A stretch of DNA of 37,763 bases from Mesorhizobium sp. (GCF_005063415.1 NZ_SUEG01000035.1:1-37763); one strand, 5' to 3'; shown: positions 24,033 to 31,910, counted from the stretch's first letter. Notes: generated by a model not told the origin, from the letters alone. A program made the numbers and translations.

Positions 24033-24761
24033 TCAGCGAACCCGGTAGAACGGATTTGGCAGCAGGAACAGCTTCTCGGCATGCCCCCCGAACAGGTCGG
24101 ATGGCTGGTCACCGACATTGGCAATTATCGTGTAGCCGGCCTTTTCGATTTCGGCCCTTATGGGTGCCTTGAAATCTGCGGCGGAACCATATTTGGCCCC
24201 AGGCTGGACCATGTAAAGTTGCTCATAGCCGGCATAGCCGGCCGACTGCAGGTTCTGTTCGGTTGCCTGACGCTGGTCCTCCGGACGTCCGGTGATGAAG
24301 AATACCGCGACTTTCGCCGTTCGCGCCTGCCGGAAGACCTCCAGCACCGGGTCGATGGCCGGATCCTTCGCAAGCTGGTCCCAGGCGGCCCAGCCACAGG
24401 GACCGTCGGTTGCGATGTCGCAGGCGCCGCCGATCGGGCGGCCGAAATTGTCACGTGTGATCACTTCCCAGTTGGCCAAAGCCGTCTCGTCGATATCGAG
24501 CACCAATGCGGGGCGAGGCACCTCCATTGCGCGCTTGACGACCCAGTCGCCGGCCTGCTTCGCCACAGCGGCAAGGTCGCGATCATAGTCGCCGGAATCA
24601 TGATAATTGGCAGCCGCCAGTATCGCGTCGCCGACATTGGCTGGCTGCGACGGGCTTGTGAGAAGGAGCGAGTCGGAACGCGCCGGAACAGGAACATTTG
24701 TGCCAATCATCAGCACGATTGCCCCGGCACGCGCAATTCTCTTCCAACCAATCGCCCGCAT
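24033..24761 (-). CDS. Exported HAD-family acid phosphatase (class B-like)
   Basis: 242 residues from the ATG at 24761. An N-terminal signal sequence (WKRIARAGAIVLMIGTNVPVPARS) implies export or surface anchoring. HAD motif I is VLDIDET (Asp 89 and Asp 91), motif II is FFITGR (Thr about 157), a Lys follows in QPGAKYGSAADFK, and motif IV is ANVGDQPSDL. The arrangement matches the class B/OlpA-like acid phosphatases, which release phosphate from nucleotides or other monoesters outside the cytoplasm. Members of the lipoprotein subgroup carry a lipobox, which is not evident here. It converges with the quinone oxidoreductase gene and has about 230 bases of non-coding DNA upstream. Confidence 0.83.
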   Translation of the reverse strand: MRAIGWKRIARAGAIVLMIGTNVPVPARSDSLLLTSPSQPANVGDAILAAANYHDSGDYDRDLAAVAKQAGDWVVKRAMEVPRPALVLDIDETALANWEVITRDNFGRPIGGACDIATDGPCGWAAWDQLAKDPAIDPVLEVFRQARTAKVAVFFITGRPEDQRQATEQNLQSAGYAGYEQLYMVQPGAKYGSAADFKAPIRAEIEKAGYTIIANVGDQPSDLFGGHAEKLFLLPNPFYRVR

Positions 24762-24917
24762 CACGAGACTTTGCTGTCACGAGAAGTCGGCTGTCAAGCG
24801 AGGTCTTCCACAGGTCCTCGAGACTGCGACGCTGAATTGGACATTCCAGATGCCGAATGTCTCTATGGGTTGCTGCAAACTACACGATTTCCGCCGTCGC
24901 GGTCTTTCCCTCCGACA

Positions 24918-24957
24918 GGTGACGCACCGCCGAAACCGCCAGCGGAAGTGCGTCACC
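24918..24957. terminator. Long hairpin downstream of the SlyD-like gene
   Basis: Perfect 10-base arms GGTGACGCAC and GTGCGTCACC enclose a 20-base loop that can pair further. It lies 34 bases after the stop of the SlyD-like gene on the minus strand. No U tract follows on the minus strand, so its action as a terminator is uncertain. Confidence 0.4.
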
Positions 24958-24990
24958 CGAAGCCATAGCCCCCATGGTCTTTGCCGTGCC

Positions 24991-25425
24991 CTACGCCGCC
25001 TGAACGATCTCGACCAGCTCGACGTCGAACACCAGGTCCCGTCCCGCCAATGGATGATTGCCGTCGAGCTTGACGCTGGTGTCGTCCACGCCGACGACTG
25101 TTACCGGCATCGGGCGCCCCTCTGGGGTTCTGACCTGTAATCGACTGCCGATATCGACGTTGATGTTGTCTGGTACGCGGGCGCGGTCGACGGTCATGAC
25201 CGCTTCGGGGCGGTGGGGGCCGTAGGCGGCGTCGGCGGGAATGGTGACGGTGCTTTTCGCGCCCACCTCCATGCCCTCGACATGGGTTTCGAGACCGGCG
25301 ATCACTTGTCCTTCACCCAGCGTGAATTGCAGCGGTTCGTTGCCGGAAGAATCGAACTGAGTGCCGTCGGCCAGGCGGCCATTGTAATTGATGCGCACGG
25401 TGTCGCCATTCTTGGCCTGTGTCAT
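24991..25425 (-). CDS. SlyD-like FKBP-type peptidyl-prolyl isomerase
   Basis: 144 residues from the ATG at 25425: AAAGGA lies at the right distance before this ATG, while it would overlap the ATG three codons upstream. The FKBP domain shows NGDTVRINYNGRLADGTQFDSS, PLQFTLGEGQVIAGLETHVEGMEVG and IPADAAYGPHRPE. The flap-replacing IF domain follows (VPDNINVDIGSRLQ to DGNHPLAGRDLVF), then VFDVELVEI. This is the SlyD arrangement, without the long His-rich metal tail of the E. coli protein. It should act as a cytoplasmic folding helper, speeding prolyl isomerisation. The symbol slyD is not assigned because several FKBP paralogues share this layout. Confidence 0.87.
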   Translation of the reverse strand: MTQAKNGDTVRINYNGRLADGTQFDSSGNEPLQFTLGEGQVIAGLETHVEGMEVGAKSTVTIPADAAYGPHRPEAVMTVDRARVPDNINVDIGSRLQVRTPEGRPMPVTVVGVDDTSVKLDGNHPLAGRDLVFDVELVEIVQAA

Positions 25426-25560
25426 GATAGCCATCCTTTGAAAGTTTCGAGGGGCCGGCCAGAGCTCACGGTCCCGTCCTCGATCATCCACGCACTCGGG
25501 TGCGCGGCGCGAAACGCTAAAACTAGGGACCTGGCTGCCGATGTAAACCCCGATTGAGCG

Positions 25561-25583
25561 ACGCCGGCATGACCCGCCGGCGT
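25561..25583. terminator. Hairpin downstream of the SDR gene
   Basis: Perfect 8-base arms ACGCCGGC and GCCGGCGT enclose a 7-base loop, 64 bases past the stop of the SDR gene and before the SlyD-like gene. There is no U tract. It may separate the two minus-strand transcripts. Confidence 0.35.
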
Positions 25584-25646
25584 TCGTCGCCTCGGCAGCA
25601 GTGCACCGGACTAGCGGTCATGCTGGTTCAATCCATTCAGGGGCGG

Positions 25647-26372
25647 CTAGATCAGGTGATGGCCGCCATCGATGCGAAGCGTTTCGCCGGTCGTGAAGTC
25701 GCCTTCCATGAGGTAGACGTAGGCGGCGGCGACGTCCGCAGCGGTCGGAATTTTTCTCGATGGCAACCGGGCAGCCATGTCGGCAAAGAAGCCGGATTTG
25801 GCTTCTCCAACGATGTCCCACATCGGTGTGTCTACCCATCCGGGAGACACGACATTGACGCGCGTCGGAGCCAGTTCGAGCGCCAGGGCGCGGGCGAAGT
25901 AGCTGAATGAACCGGCAATCGCGGCGACGACCGAGCCTCCCGGCACCGGCGGCCGATCCTTGTTTATTCCCGAGGTGAAGGTCATGGAGCCGCCGGCCTT
26001 CAGGGTGCGCACAGCGTGCTTGGAGAGCATGACGGCGCCAATCAGCTTGTTATCGACGAAGCCTCGCACAGCCTCCATGTCTGTACTGCCGATGGGATCG
26101 CCGGGCGGCAGTGTTCCGGCGGTCGATACGAGGTGATCGAAGGGACCGACCTCCTCGAACAGGCGAGCGACGTCTGCTTCGTCGGTCATGTCGGCGACCA
26201 CGCTTGTCACGCGGCCCGTATTGAGCGTCCGTTCGACCGCGTGCAGTTTCTCGGGCGAGCGTCCGACGATCACGACCTTCGCTCCGCGGTTGAGTGCAGC
26301 TTCCGCGACGCCGAGACCGATGCCGGAGCTGCCGCCGACGACGATGACTTTCCTGTCCACGAGCGATGTCAT
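25647..26372 (-). CDS. SDR-fold protein lacking the catalytic Tyr and Lys
   Basis: 241 residues, normal SDR length. The cofactor site is intact: VVGGSSGIGLGVAE near residues 11-24, GRSPEKL (Arg 38 favours NADP), ADMTD near 60-64 and STAG near 83-86. The active-site Ser is present (FTSG, Ser 134). But the segment that normally carries Y-x-x-x-K reads GGSVVAAIAGSF: aligning on the following FARALALELAPTRVNVVSPGWVDTPM puts Val 149 and Ala 153 at those positions. It may therefore bind nucleotide without normal dehydrogenase chemistry. It is the last gene of a minus-strand group with DUF1127-like and VOC genes, opposite a LysR regulator. Confidence 0.82.
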   Translation of the reverse strand: MTSLVDRKVIVVGGSSGIGLGVAEAALNRGAKVVIVGRSPEKLHAVERTLNTGRVTSVVADMTDEADVARLFEEVGPFDHLVSTAGTLPPGDPIGSTDMEAVRGFVDNKLIGAVMLSKHAVRTLKAGGSMTFTSGINKDRPPVPGGSVVAAIAGSFSYFARALALELAPTRVNVVSPGWVDTPMWDIVGEAKSGFFADMAARLPSRKIPTAADVAAAYVYLMEGDFTTGETLRIDGGHHLI

Positions 26373-26408
26373 GGGGGTTCTCCATTCGTTACGATTGCGG
26401 TGGGAGGG

Positions 26409-26894
26409 TCAGGCCTTGCCGCCGTAGGCGGCTTCGAGGTCGGCGATGATGATCTTGCGCATCCCGTACATCGCCTGCCGGACGCGGTTGGCCTTTTCGC
26501 GATCCGGATCGGCACTGAGCCGCGGCAGGATTTCCGGGATGACCTGCCAGTAGACGCCGTATCTGTCGGTGAGCCAGCCGCAGGGTTGTGCCCTGCCGCC
26601 GCCGGCGGTGAGCGCCTCATAGTAGTAGTCGGTCTCGGCCTGGTCCCTGGTCTCGATGTAGAGCGAGAGCCGCTCGTTGAAGGGCGGCTGCGGCCCGGCG
26701 TTGAGCGCTGTAAGGTGCAGACCCTCGAGCTCGAAATCGAAGGTGGCATGCGGGACCGTCTTGTTGGTTCCGGACACCCAGTCGGTGTATTCGATCGTCT
26801 GGAGCGCTTTGCTGTTCTTGAAGACCGAGAGATAGAAATCGCGGGCTTGCTCCGCATCGGTGTTGAACCAGAGGAATGGGTGGATGGTGGCCAT
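26409..26894 (-). CDS. VOC family protein (PhnB-like)
   Basis: 161 residues. The vicinal-oxygen-chelate fold of the PhnB/3-demethylubiquinone-methyltransferase-like group is clear: IHPFLWFNTDAEQARDFYLSVFKNS, FDFELEGLHLTALNAGP, then ETDYYYEAL and QPCGWLTDRYGVYWQVIPEILPRL. These proteins are dimers that may bind a metal or small molecule; most have no known reaction. It is spaced 36 bases before the SDR gene on the same strand and 72 bases after the DUF1127-like gene, so all three are likely one transcript under the facing LysR. A paralogue lies at 28612-29091. Confidence 0.85.
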   Translation of the reverse strand: MATIHPFLWFNTDAEQARDFYLSVFKNSKALQTIEYTDWVSGTNKTVPHATFDFELEGLHLTALNAGPQPPFNERLSLYIETRDQAETDYYYEALTAGGGRAQPCGWLTDRYGVYWQVIPEILPRLSADPDREKANRVRQAMYGMRKIIIADLEAAYGGKA

Positions 26895-26966
26895 GTCCGT
26901 TCTCCATTAATTCCTTGCGACAGCGATCTTTGGCGAAGAGCCTGTCCGCTGTTGCTTTCGTTCAGG

Positions 26967-27152
26967 CTAGCGGTAGTCCGACGGCCGATAGACCGAGCCG
27001 TCCCAGTCGCGGGCAAACCCGAGGTCTTCGAGCCGGCGAGTCGAGAAGCGTGCAATCTGCCGCTCGGTCCGGCGCCGGCTGCTCGAGGCGAGGATGCGGC
27101 CTGCCATGTCGGCGAGGGCGTCGACGATGGGTTCAACTCGTTTGGCGGTCAT
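26967..27152 (-). CDS. Small DUF1127-like protein
   Basis: 61 residues, with GGGAG just before the ATG. The C-terminal half, RRRTERQIARFSTRRLEDLGFARD, fits the DUF1127 pattern of an Arg-rich helix, Leu/Ser turn and a conserved D-(I/L)-G. It is followed by an unusual tail WDGSVYRPSDYR. DUF1127 proteins are abundant in Rhizobiales; some bind RNA or affect phosphate and carbon metabolism, but function is mostly unknown. It is the first gene of the minus-strand group facing LysR. Confidence 0.72.
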   Translation of the reverse strand: MTAKRVEPIVDALADMAGRILASSSRRRTERQIARFSTRRLEDLGFARDWDGSVYRPSDYR

Positions 27153-27322
27153 GGTGCTCTCCCAGAATGGCGGCAGTTTTGGTTTCAGCAGTTGCCCCGC
27201 GACTTTCGTCAGCGAGAGTATCAGTCACATCAATCTCGCCTTTTGCAGCGGCGGTGAATGACTGATTACGCGAGAAAACATGCCGTCTTCCGGCCTGGAC
27301 GACAAACGACTTATCGGCGACA

Positions 27323-27345
27323 ATGTGTGAGCGCCGCTCACACAT
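27323..27345. promoter_or_regulatory. Perfect palindrome just upstream of the LysR gene
   Basis: ATGTGTGAGC and GCTCACACAT are perfect 10-base inverted arms around GCC. It ends 15 bases before the LysR ATG, directly ahead of its AGG ribosome site. It may be the LysR operator, an operator for the facing genes, or a hairpin in the leader that limits translation. Confidence 0.6.
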
Positions 27346-27359
27346 ACAGGTGTCGATCC

Positions 27360-28253
27360 ATGCCCCGGAAGCTGCCGCCCCTCACCACCCTGCCGAGCTT
27401 CGAGGCGGCGGCGCGCCTGCTGAGTTTCTCCAAGGCGGCAGAGGAACTTCATGTCACCCACGGTGCGATCAGCCGGGCGATCAAGAACCTTGAGGATCAG
27501 CTCGGTGTGCAGCTGTTCGAGCGCGCTACGCGTTCGGTGAGCCTGACAGCCGTTGGCGAGCCCTATGCGCGGGCGGTGCGCGAGGTGCTCGACCAGTTGG
27601 CCACTGCCACCGCTGCGGCAACAGCCCGCTATTCGAGCTCGACATTGAACGTCAGTACCTCCGATGGCTTCGCGGGGAGATGGCTGGTGCCGCGCCTCTA
27701 TCGCTTTCACCGTGCGCATGGCGACATCGATGTGCGGGTTTCGACGAGCGGGAAACTGACCAACTTCCTCGGTGACGGCATCGATGTAGCCGTCCGCTAT
27801 GGCAGCGGAAACTATCCGGGGCTCACGTCAGAGTTCCTCACCGGCGAGGAGGTGTTTCCAGTGTGCAGCCCAAAGCTTCTTGAGGGCGCACATCCGCTCC
27901 GTACGCCTCAGGACCTCAGACACCACACGCTGATCCGTGACAGCTTTCCAATCGACTGGGCGACTTGGCTTGCAAGCGCCGGGGTCGAGGGCGTGGACCC
28001 GCAGAGCGGGATTACCTTCGACTCCGCCACCTTTGCCATGGAGTCGGCAGCACAAGGCGAGGGGGTGGTGCTCGGCCGGACCATGCTGGTTGCGGCCGAC
28101 CTTGCCGCCGGGCGACTTGTCCGCCCCTTCCGCCACGCCCTGAAATCCCCCTCCAGCTTCTATTTCGTCTACCCGCCAGAGGCGATCCGCCAGCGCAAAG
28201 TCAAGGCTTTTCGGGATTGGCTGCTTTCAGAAGTCACGCCGCAAATGGACTGA
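27360..28253 (+). CDS. LysR family transcriptional regulator (GcvA-like)
   Basis: 297 residues from the ATG at 27360; the frame is open upstream but crosses the palindrome and lacks a better start. The N-terminal HTH is LPSFEAAARLLSFSKAAEELHVTHGAISRAIKNLEDQLGVQLFERATRSVSLTAVG, the GcvA-like form with T-H-G-A-I-S-R. The effector domain begins near residue 95 with STSDGFAGRWLVPRLYRFHRAHGDIDV and includes DGIDVAVRYG. Members often control a facing gene group, here DUF1127-like, VOC and SDR. The palindrome before its start suggests autoregulation. The inducer is unknown. Confidence 0.88.
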   Translation: MPRKLPPLTTLPSFEAAARLLSFSKAAEELHVTHGAISRAIKNLEDQLGVQLFERATRSVSLTAVGEPYARAVREVLDQLATATAAATARYSSSTLNVSTSDGFAGRWLVPRLYRFHRAHGDIDVRVSTSGKLTNFLGDGIDVAVRYGSGNYPGLTSEFLTGEEVFPVCSPKLLEGAHPLRTPQDLRHHTLIRDSFPIDWATWLASAGVEGVDPQSGITFDSATFAMESAAQGEGVVLGRTMLVAADLAAGRLVRPFRHALKSPSSFYFVYPPEAIRQRKVKAFRDWLLSEVTPQMD

Positions 28254-28317
28254 CGGGAAGGCCGAGCCGAGGGGACGGCATCGCCTACCGGTCAATGTCC
28301 GCAAATCCGTCAGGTGA

Positions 28318-28545
28318 CTATAGGCTCGCCCGAAACGCGGTGATGATCCAGGCACGCGAGTCAAAGAGCACACCGTCCGCGGTCAAATGCGCGTCGAGCA
28401 GGTCGCGCAACCGCCGCAGCGCCGCATCGACATCCACATCCGCGCGGGCGAGCGGATCCTTCACCAGTTGCAGGCCAAGCAAAGGGTCATAGGCAGCATC
28501 GACGTCCAGACCGTAAAAGACTGGTTCGTGGACTGGGTACGGCAT
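28318..28545 (-). pseudogene. 3-prime remnant of a class I SAM methyltransferase gene
   Basis: A 75-codon frame ends in DAHLTADGVLFDSRAWIITAFRA, which is the C-terminus of a class I SAM-dependent methyltransferase family (helix, then D-G-V-x-F-x-S-x-A-W-x-I-T-A-R). Before it is EPVFYGLDVDAAYDPLLGLQ, also typical of the end of that family. The SAM-binding N-terminal domain, about 200 residues, is missing: upstream lies only a short gap and then the VOC gene. It is probably a truncated relic, unless the short protein is expressed alone. Confidence 0.55.
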
Positions 28546-28611
28546 TGCTGGCGCCGCTCTGTTCGATGACCTCCTCGGCCGGGTTATGCACCGACTTCCA
28601 CCCCCGAACTG

Positions 28612-29091
28612 TCAGCCGCGCCGCGCCGCCTCGATCGCAGCAACGTCGATTTTCTTCATCTCCATCATCGCTTCGAATGCGCGCTTTGCTTCATCGCCGC
28701 CGGCAGCCATCGCTTCGGTCAGCACGCGCGGCGTGATTTGCCAGGAGATGCCCCATTTGTCCTTGCACCAACCGCAGGCACTTTCCTGGCCGCCACTACC
28801 GACGATGGCGTTCCAGTAGCGGTCGGTCTCCTGCTGATCGTCAGTGGCGATCTGGAAGGAGAAGGCTTCGTTGTGTTTGAACGTTGGCCCGCCATTGAGG
28901 CCGAGACAGGGGATGCCGGCGACAGTGAACTCGACCGTCAGCACGTCGCCCGCCTTGCCGGACGGGTAGTCGCTGGGAGCGCGGTGGACGGATTTCACCG
29001 AGCTGTCGGGGAAAGTCTCGGCATAAAAGCGGGCCGCAGCCTCGGCGTCCTTGTCGTACCAAAGGCAGATCGTGTTCTTGGCGATTGTCAT
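28612..29091 (-). CDS. VOC family protein (PhnB-like, second copy)
   Basis: 159 residues. The fold signature is KNTICLWYDKDAEAAARFYAETFPDSSV, then FTVAGIPCLGLNGGP, ATDDQQETDRYWNAIVG, SACGWCKDKWGISWQITPRVLTEAM and AFEAMMEMKKIDVAAIEAA. It is a diverged paralogue of the VOC protein at 26409-26894, sharing layout but little identity. Two tandem GAAATCAA(T/C) boxes 19 bases apart lie at 29112-29139, in its promoter region. It appears monocistronic, as the downstream neighbour is a remnant. Confidence 0.84.
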   Translation of the reverse strand: MTIAKNTICLWYDKDAEAAARFYAETFPDSSVKSVHRAPSDYPSGKAGDVLTVEFTVAGIPCLGLNGGPTFKHNEAFSFQIATDDQQETDRYWNAIVGSGGQESACGWCKDKWGISWQITPRVLTEAMAAGGDEAKRAFEAMMEMKKIDVAAIEAARRG

Positions 29092-29111
29092 TGCTGGTTC
29101 CCTTTGCTTTC

Positions 29112-29139
29112 GAAATCAATCTGGGCTTTTGAAATCAAC
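29112..29139. promoter_or_regulatory. Tandem GAAATCAA boxes upstream of a VOC gene
   Basis: GAAATCAAT at 29112 and GAAATCAAC at 29131 are direct repeats 19 bases apart, 20-50 bases before the VOC start on the opposite strand. Their spacing (about two helical turns) suits side-by-side binding of a regulator. Which regulator is unknown. Confidence 0.35.
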
Positions 29140-29292
29140 CCGAGTTTTTCACAGCCTGCCTCGGCGTTGCACCACAAACATGGAAATGCGCTCGTGCCAT
29201 CCGACGTTCCGACAGCAACACCTGCACGGAATCAAGGTATCACGGCTGGTGCTTTCAGGACCAGATGTGGGCAGTGACTCGAATCGGCGATG

Positions 29293-29327
29293 GTCCGCCG
29301 GGTCCTGACCGGCGGACTTCCCTTTTT
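29293..29327 (+). terminator. Intrinsic terminator with no visible upstream gene
   Basis: Perfect 9-base arms GTCCGCCGG and CCGGCGGAC around a 7-base loop are followed by TTCCCTTTTTG on the plus strand. The nearest plus-strand gene is the LysR, more than 1 kb upstream with opposing genes between. It may end an unannotated small RNA starting at about 29100-29200. Confidence 0.65.
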
Positions 29328-29349
29328 GTCTGGGGCAGCGCCGCTTTGC

Positions 29350-31347
29350 TCAAGGTTGTGCTGGCTTTCCGTTGGCGCGCCGTTGCCTCAGAAGGCGCAT
29401 GAGCAAGTTCCGTCTGTCCTTGCGCGGAACGAGTTCGATATCGCTGACAAGTTTTGCGCCGCCCTTGTGCCGCTCCAATGTGATCTTGCGGCTATGGAAG
29501 GCTTCCAGCTCGGCGCGATGCGCTACGCTTATGATGGTGACCTTCGGCAATTCGCGAATGATCATCTCCATCATCTTGTCCTGGCTCTTCTCATCGAGTG
29601 CCGACGTTGCCTCATCCAGCACGATGATATCGGGGCGGTGCAGCAGGAGACGCGCGAAGGCGAGGCGCTGCTTTTCGCCACCCGACAAGGTCTGGTCCCA
29701 TGGCGCGTCCTCCTCGATCCTGTCGTTGAGATAATTGAGTCCCACCTTGTCGAGGGCAGCCTTGATCTTATCCAGCGTCCAATTGTCGGCGGCGCCTGGA
29801 TAGGCGACTGCGCGGCGAAGCGTCCCGGTCGGGATGTAAGGCCGTTGCGGCAACATGAACAACCGTCTGTCGGCGCGGATGTTGACGCTGCCGCTACCCC
29901 ATGGCCACAGACCTGCGACGGCCCGCACCAGCGTGCTCTTGCCCGAGCCGGATTCGCCGGCCACGAGCACCCGTTCGCCTGGTTCGATCACGACCTCGGT
30001 TTCCTTGACCACGGCGGTGCCGTCGTCGAGCGACACGGAGAGATTGTTCAGGCTGAGCATCGCATCGCCGCCGGTTTCGCCGCGCTTTATGCGCCCCAGC
30101 GTGTTGCTCTGCTCCGCGCGCTCGAGCCCGTCGAGCGACATCATCAGCGAGGCGATGCGCCGTGCACAGGCGTTCCAATCGGCGAGACGGGGATAGTTGT
30201 CGACCAGCCATCCGAACGCGCCCTGCACGATGGCAAAGGCCGAGGCAGCCTGCATGACCTGTCCAAGTGTCATGCTGCCTTCGAGGAACTTTGGAGCGCT
30301 AAGCAAAACCGGCACGACAGGCGCAAACAGGCTCGACCCCTGCGACACCAGCGCCGTGCGCATGTGCTGGCCTGCAAGGAGCGCCCATTGCCTGAGCACA
30401 TGGACAAATGTCTTGTCCATGCCGCTGCGCTCCTCCTCCTCGCCGCCGAGCAATGCGATACTCTCGCCGTTTTCCCGCACGCGCGTCAGCGTGTAGCGGA
30501 ACTCGGCTTCCGCCTGGTTTTTTTCCTCGGAGAGGTGGACGAAATGGCGGCCAATAACCGCCATCGAGGTGGACGTGATCGCGGCATACAGCACCGCGGT
30601 GATGACCAGGAAGCCGGGAATGGTGACGGTCCAACCTGCGATTGTCAGGGTCAGGGCGCCGCCAATCGTCCACAGCACCACGATGAAGGTCGAGGCCGAC
30701 AGAAATGCGACGATGACACCGGCGATGAAATCGACGGGCGATTCGGTGGCAATCCGCAAATCCTCGGCGATGCGGGCTTCGGGGTTGCTATGATCGCCAC
30801 CGACGAGGTTCAGCTGATAGTAGCGGCCGCTTGCGAGCCAACGCGCGATGACCGCGGTGGTGAGCCAGGAACGCCAGCGCCGCTGTATTCTCATGCGAAA
30901 GAAGACTTGTGCCACCACGAGGCTGGCGCTTCCGAGCACGAGTGGCACGAAAACGGCGCTCAGCCAATATACGGTGTGGGCATTGCGTTGCTCAATGGCG
31001 TCGAAAATTGCGCGATTCCAGACATTGATCCCATACTGGAAGCCGACATTGGTGACGATCAGGACCAACAGCCCGATCGTCAACGGCCAAGCGACCCTGT
31101 CGCCACTGCTGCCCCAATAACCGCGCGCGCTGATCCAGAAGCGCTTCAGCAGATATCTCTTGCGCGCCTGCTCGGCCTCTTCGGGTGTCAACTCCGGATC
31201 CGGTTCGATGAAATCCGGCGGCGGCGCGGGCTCGCCGACGACCTCTGACGCGACTTCGACGGTCGATTGCTTCTCGCGGCGCGACTTCTCGGCATCACGC
31301 GATTGGGCGCCGTCAACCGATTTCGGCTTGAATTTAGCCTCGGGCAT
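29350..31347 (-). CDS. ABC transporter, SbmA/BacA-like membrane domain fused to ATPase (BclA/YddA type)
   Basis: 665 residues. An Asp/Glu/Pro-rich cytoplasmic N-terminus of about 70 residues comes before the membrane domain. That domain (about 80-400) has the SbmA/BacA features: FQYGINVWNRAIFDAIEQRN, YFRMRIQRRWRSWLT-like FFRMRIQRRWRSWLT, YYQLNLVGGDHSNPEARIAEDLR, and EEKNQAEAEFRYTL. The ATPase domain follows with Walker A GESGSGKSTL, LSGGEKQRLAFARLLL, and Walker B IIVLDEATSALDE with the switch His in SVAHR. In rhizobia, BclA proteins of this layout import peptides, including plant NCR peptides, and are needed in some symbioses. Whether this copy does so is unknown. It is transcribed alone. Confidence 0.88.
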   Translation of the reverse strand: MPEAKFKPKSVDGAQSRDAEKSRREKQSTVEVASEVVGEPAPPPDFIEPDPELTPEEAEQARKRYLLKRFWISARGYWGSSGDRVAWPLTIGLLVLIVTNVGFQYGINVWNRAIFDAIEQRNAHTVYWLSAVFVPLVLGSASLVVAQVFFRMRIQRRWRSWLTTAVIARWLASGRYYQLNLVGGDHSNPEARIAEDLRIATESPVDFIAGVIVAFLSASTFIVVLWTIGGALTLTIAGWTVTIPGFLVITAVLYAAITSTSMAVIGRHFVHLSEEKNQAEAEFRYTLTRVRENGESIALLGGEEEERSGMDKTFVHVLRQWALLAGQHMRTALVSQGSSLFAPVVPVLLSAPKFLEGSMTLGQVMQAASAFAIVQGAFGWLVDNYPRLADWNACARRIASLMMSLDGLERAEQSNTLGRIKRGETGGDAMLSLNNLSVSLDDGTAVVKETEVVIEPGERVLVAGESGSGKSTLVRAVAGLWPWGSGSVNIRADRRLFMLPQRPYIPTGTLRRAVAYPGAADNWTLDKIKAALDKVGLNYLNDRIEEDAPWDQTLSGGEKQRLAFARLLLHRPDIIVLDEATSALDEKSQDKMMEMIIRELPKVTIISVAHRAELEAFHSRKITLERHKGGAKLVSDIELVPRKDRRNLLMRLLRQRRANGKPAQP

Positions 31348-31436
31348 CCGGCGATAACGGCTTAAAAATCAGAAGGTTTCATAGCGTCCGCCGCCGAGTG
31401 TCGCGAACTGTAGCTTCCACGGAGTGGCGCCAAACG

Positions 31437-31838
31437 TTAATTGAGCGCTGCCCATCCAGTCACAAGAATAAGGGCAAACGTGACCAACGCTCCAGAGACG
31501 TACAAGATCGTCCTGACACTACCTCCCTTGGCGGCGTTTCCGCCACGCAGGTAGAGGAGGCGTATCGCGACGTGGGTCCAGACCAATGTCGCCAAAGTGG
31601 CCGCTCCAACACCAACCATCATCGCTAGCGCCGCGGGCACGATAAAGGCCGCCAGTGCCTCGACCGAGTTCATGTGAACCCGGTCGATCCTATAGAGCCG
31701 GTTGTCGTCGTCTGCCGGGACTACCGGTCCTGCCAGCGCTCCTGCAAACCCCTTGGACGAACCCGAGTAGACTGCCAATACTACCGATAGCAAACAGAGC
31801 GCGAGCACGCCGAGAATGCTTAACCAATAGACTTCCAT
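31437..31838 (-). CDS. MAPEG family membrane protein
   Basis: 133 residues with four transmembrane helices. The MAPEG features are the first helix with a short loop, then DDNRLYRIDRVHMNSVEALAAFIVPA (Arg, Asn and Glu as in glutathione-binding members), and THVAIRLLYLRGGN before the last helix. MAPEG proteins include membrane glutathione S-transferases and eicosanoid enzymes; bacterial ones mostly lack known substrates. It lies 72 bases after the SRPBCC gene on the same strand and may be the third gene of the ArsR-SRPBCC unit. Confidence 0.82.
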   Translation of the reverse strand: MEVYWLSILGVLALCLLSVVLAVYSGSSKGFAGALAGPVVPADDDNRLYRIDRVHMNSVEALAAFIVPAALAMMVGVGAATLATLVWTHVAIRLLYLRGGNAAKGGSVRTILYVSGALVTFALILVTGWAALN

Positions 31839-31879
31839 GTTGTCTCCGCTCCCTGGAATCGCAGTGGACCAGACGGTGC

Positions 31880-31898
31880 TTGCGAGTCATGCTCGCAA
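31880..31898. repeat. Inverted repeat between SRPBCC and MAPEG genes
   Basis: TTGCGAG and CTCGCAA are 7-base inverted arms around a 5-base loop, just past the SRPBCC stop. Without a U tract it is unlikely to stop transcription fully; it could reduce expression of the MAPEG gene. Confidence 0.35.
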
Positions 31899-31910
31899 AG
31901 GCGCGGACGG

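Noticed and set aside
29290..31248. A 652-codon plus-strand open frame
   Set aside because: It is fully antisense to the ABC transporter, whose domains are complete on the minus strand. Long antisense frames are common in GC-rich genes.
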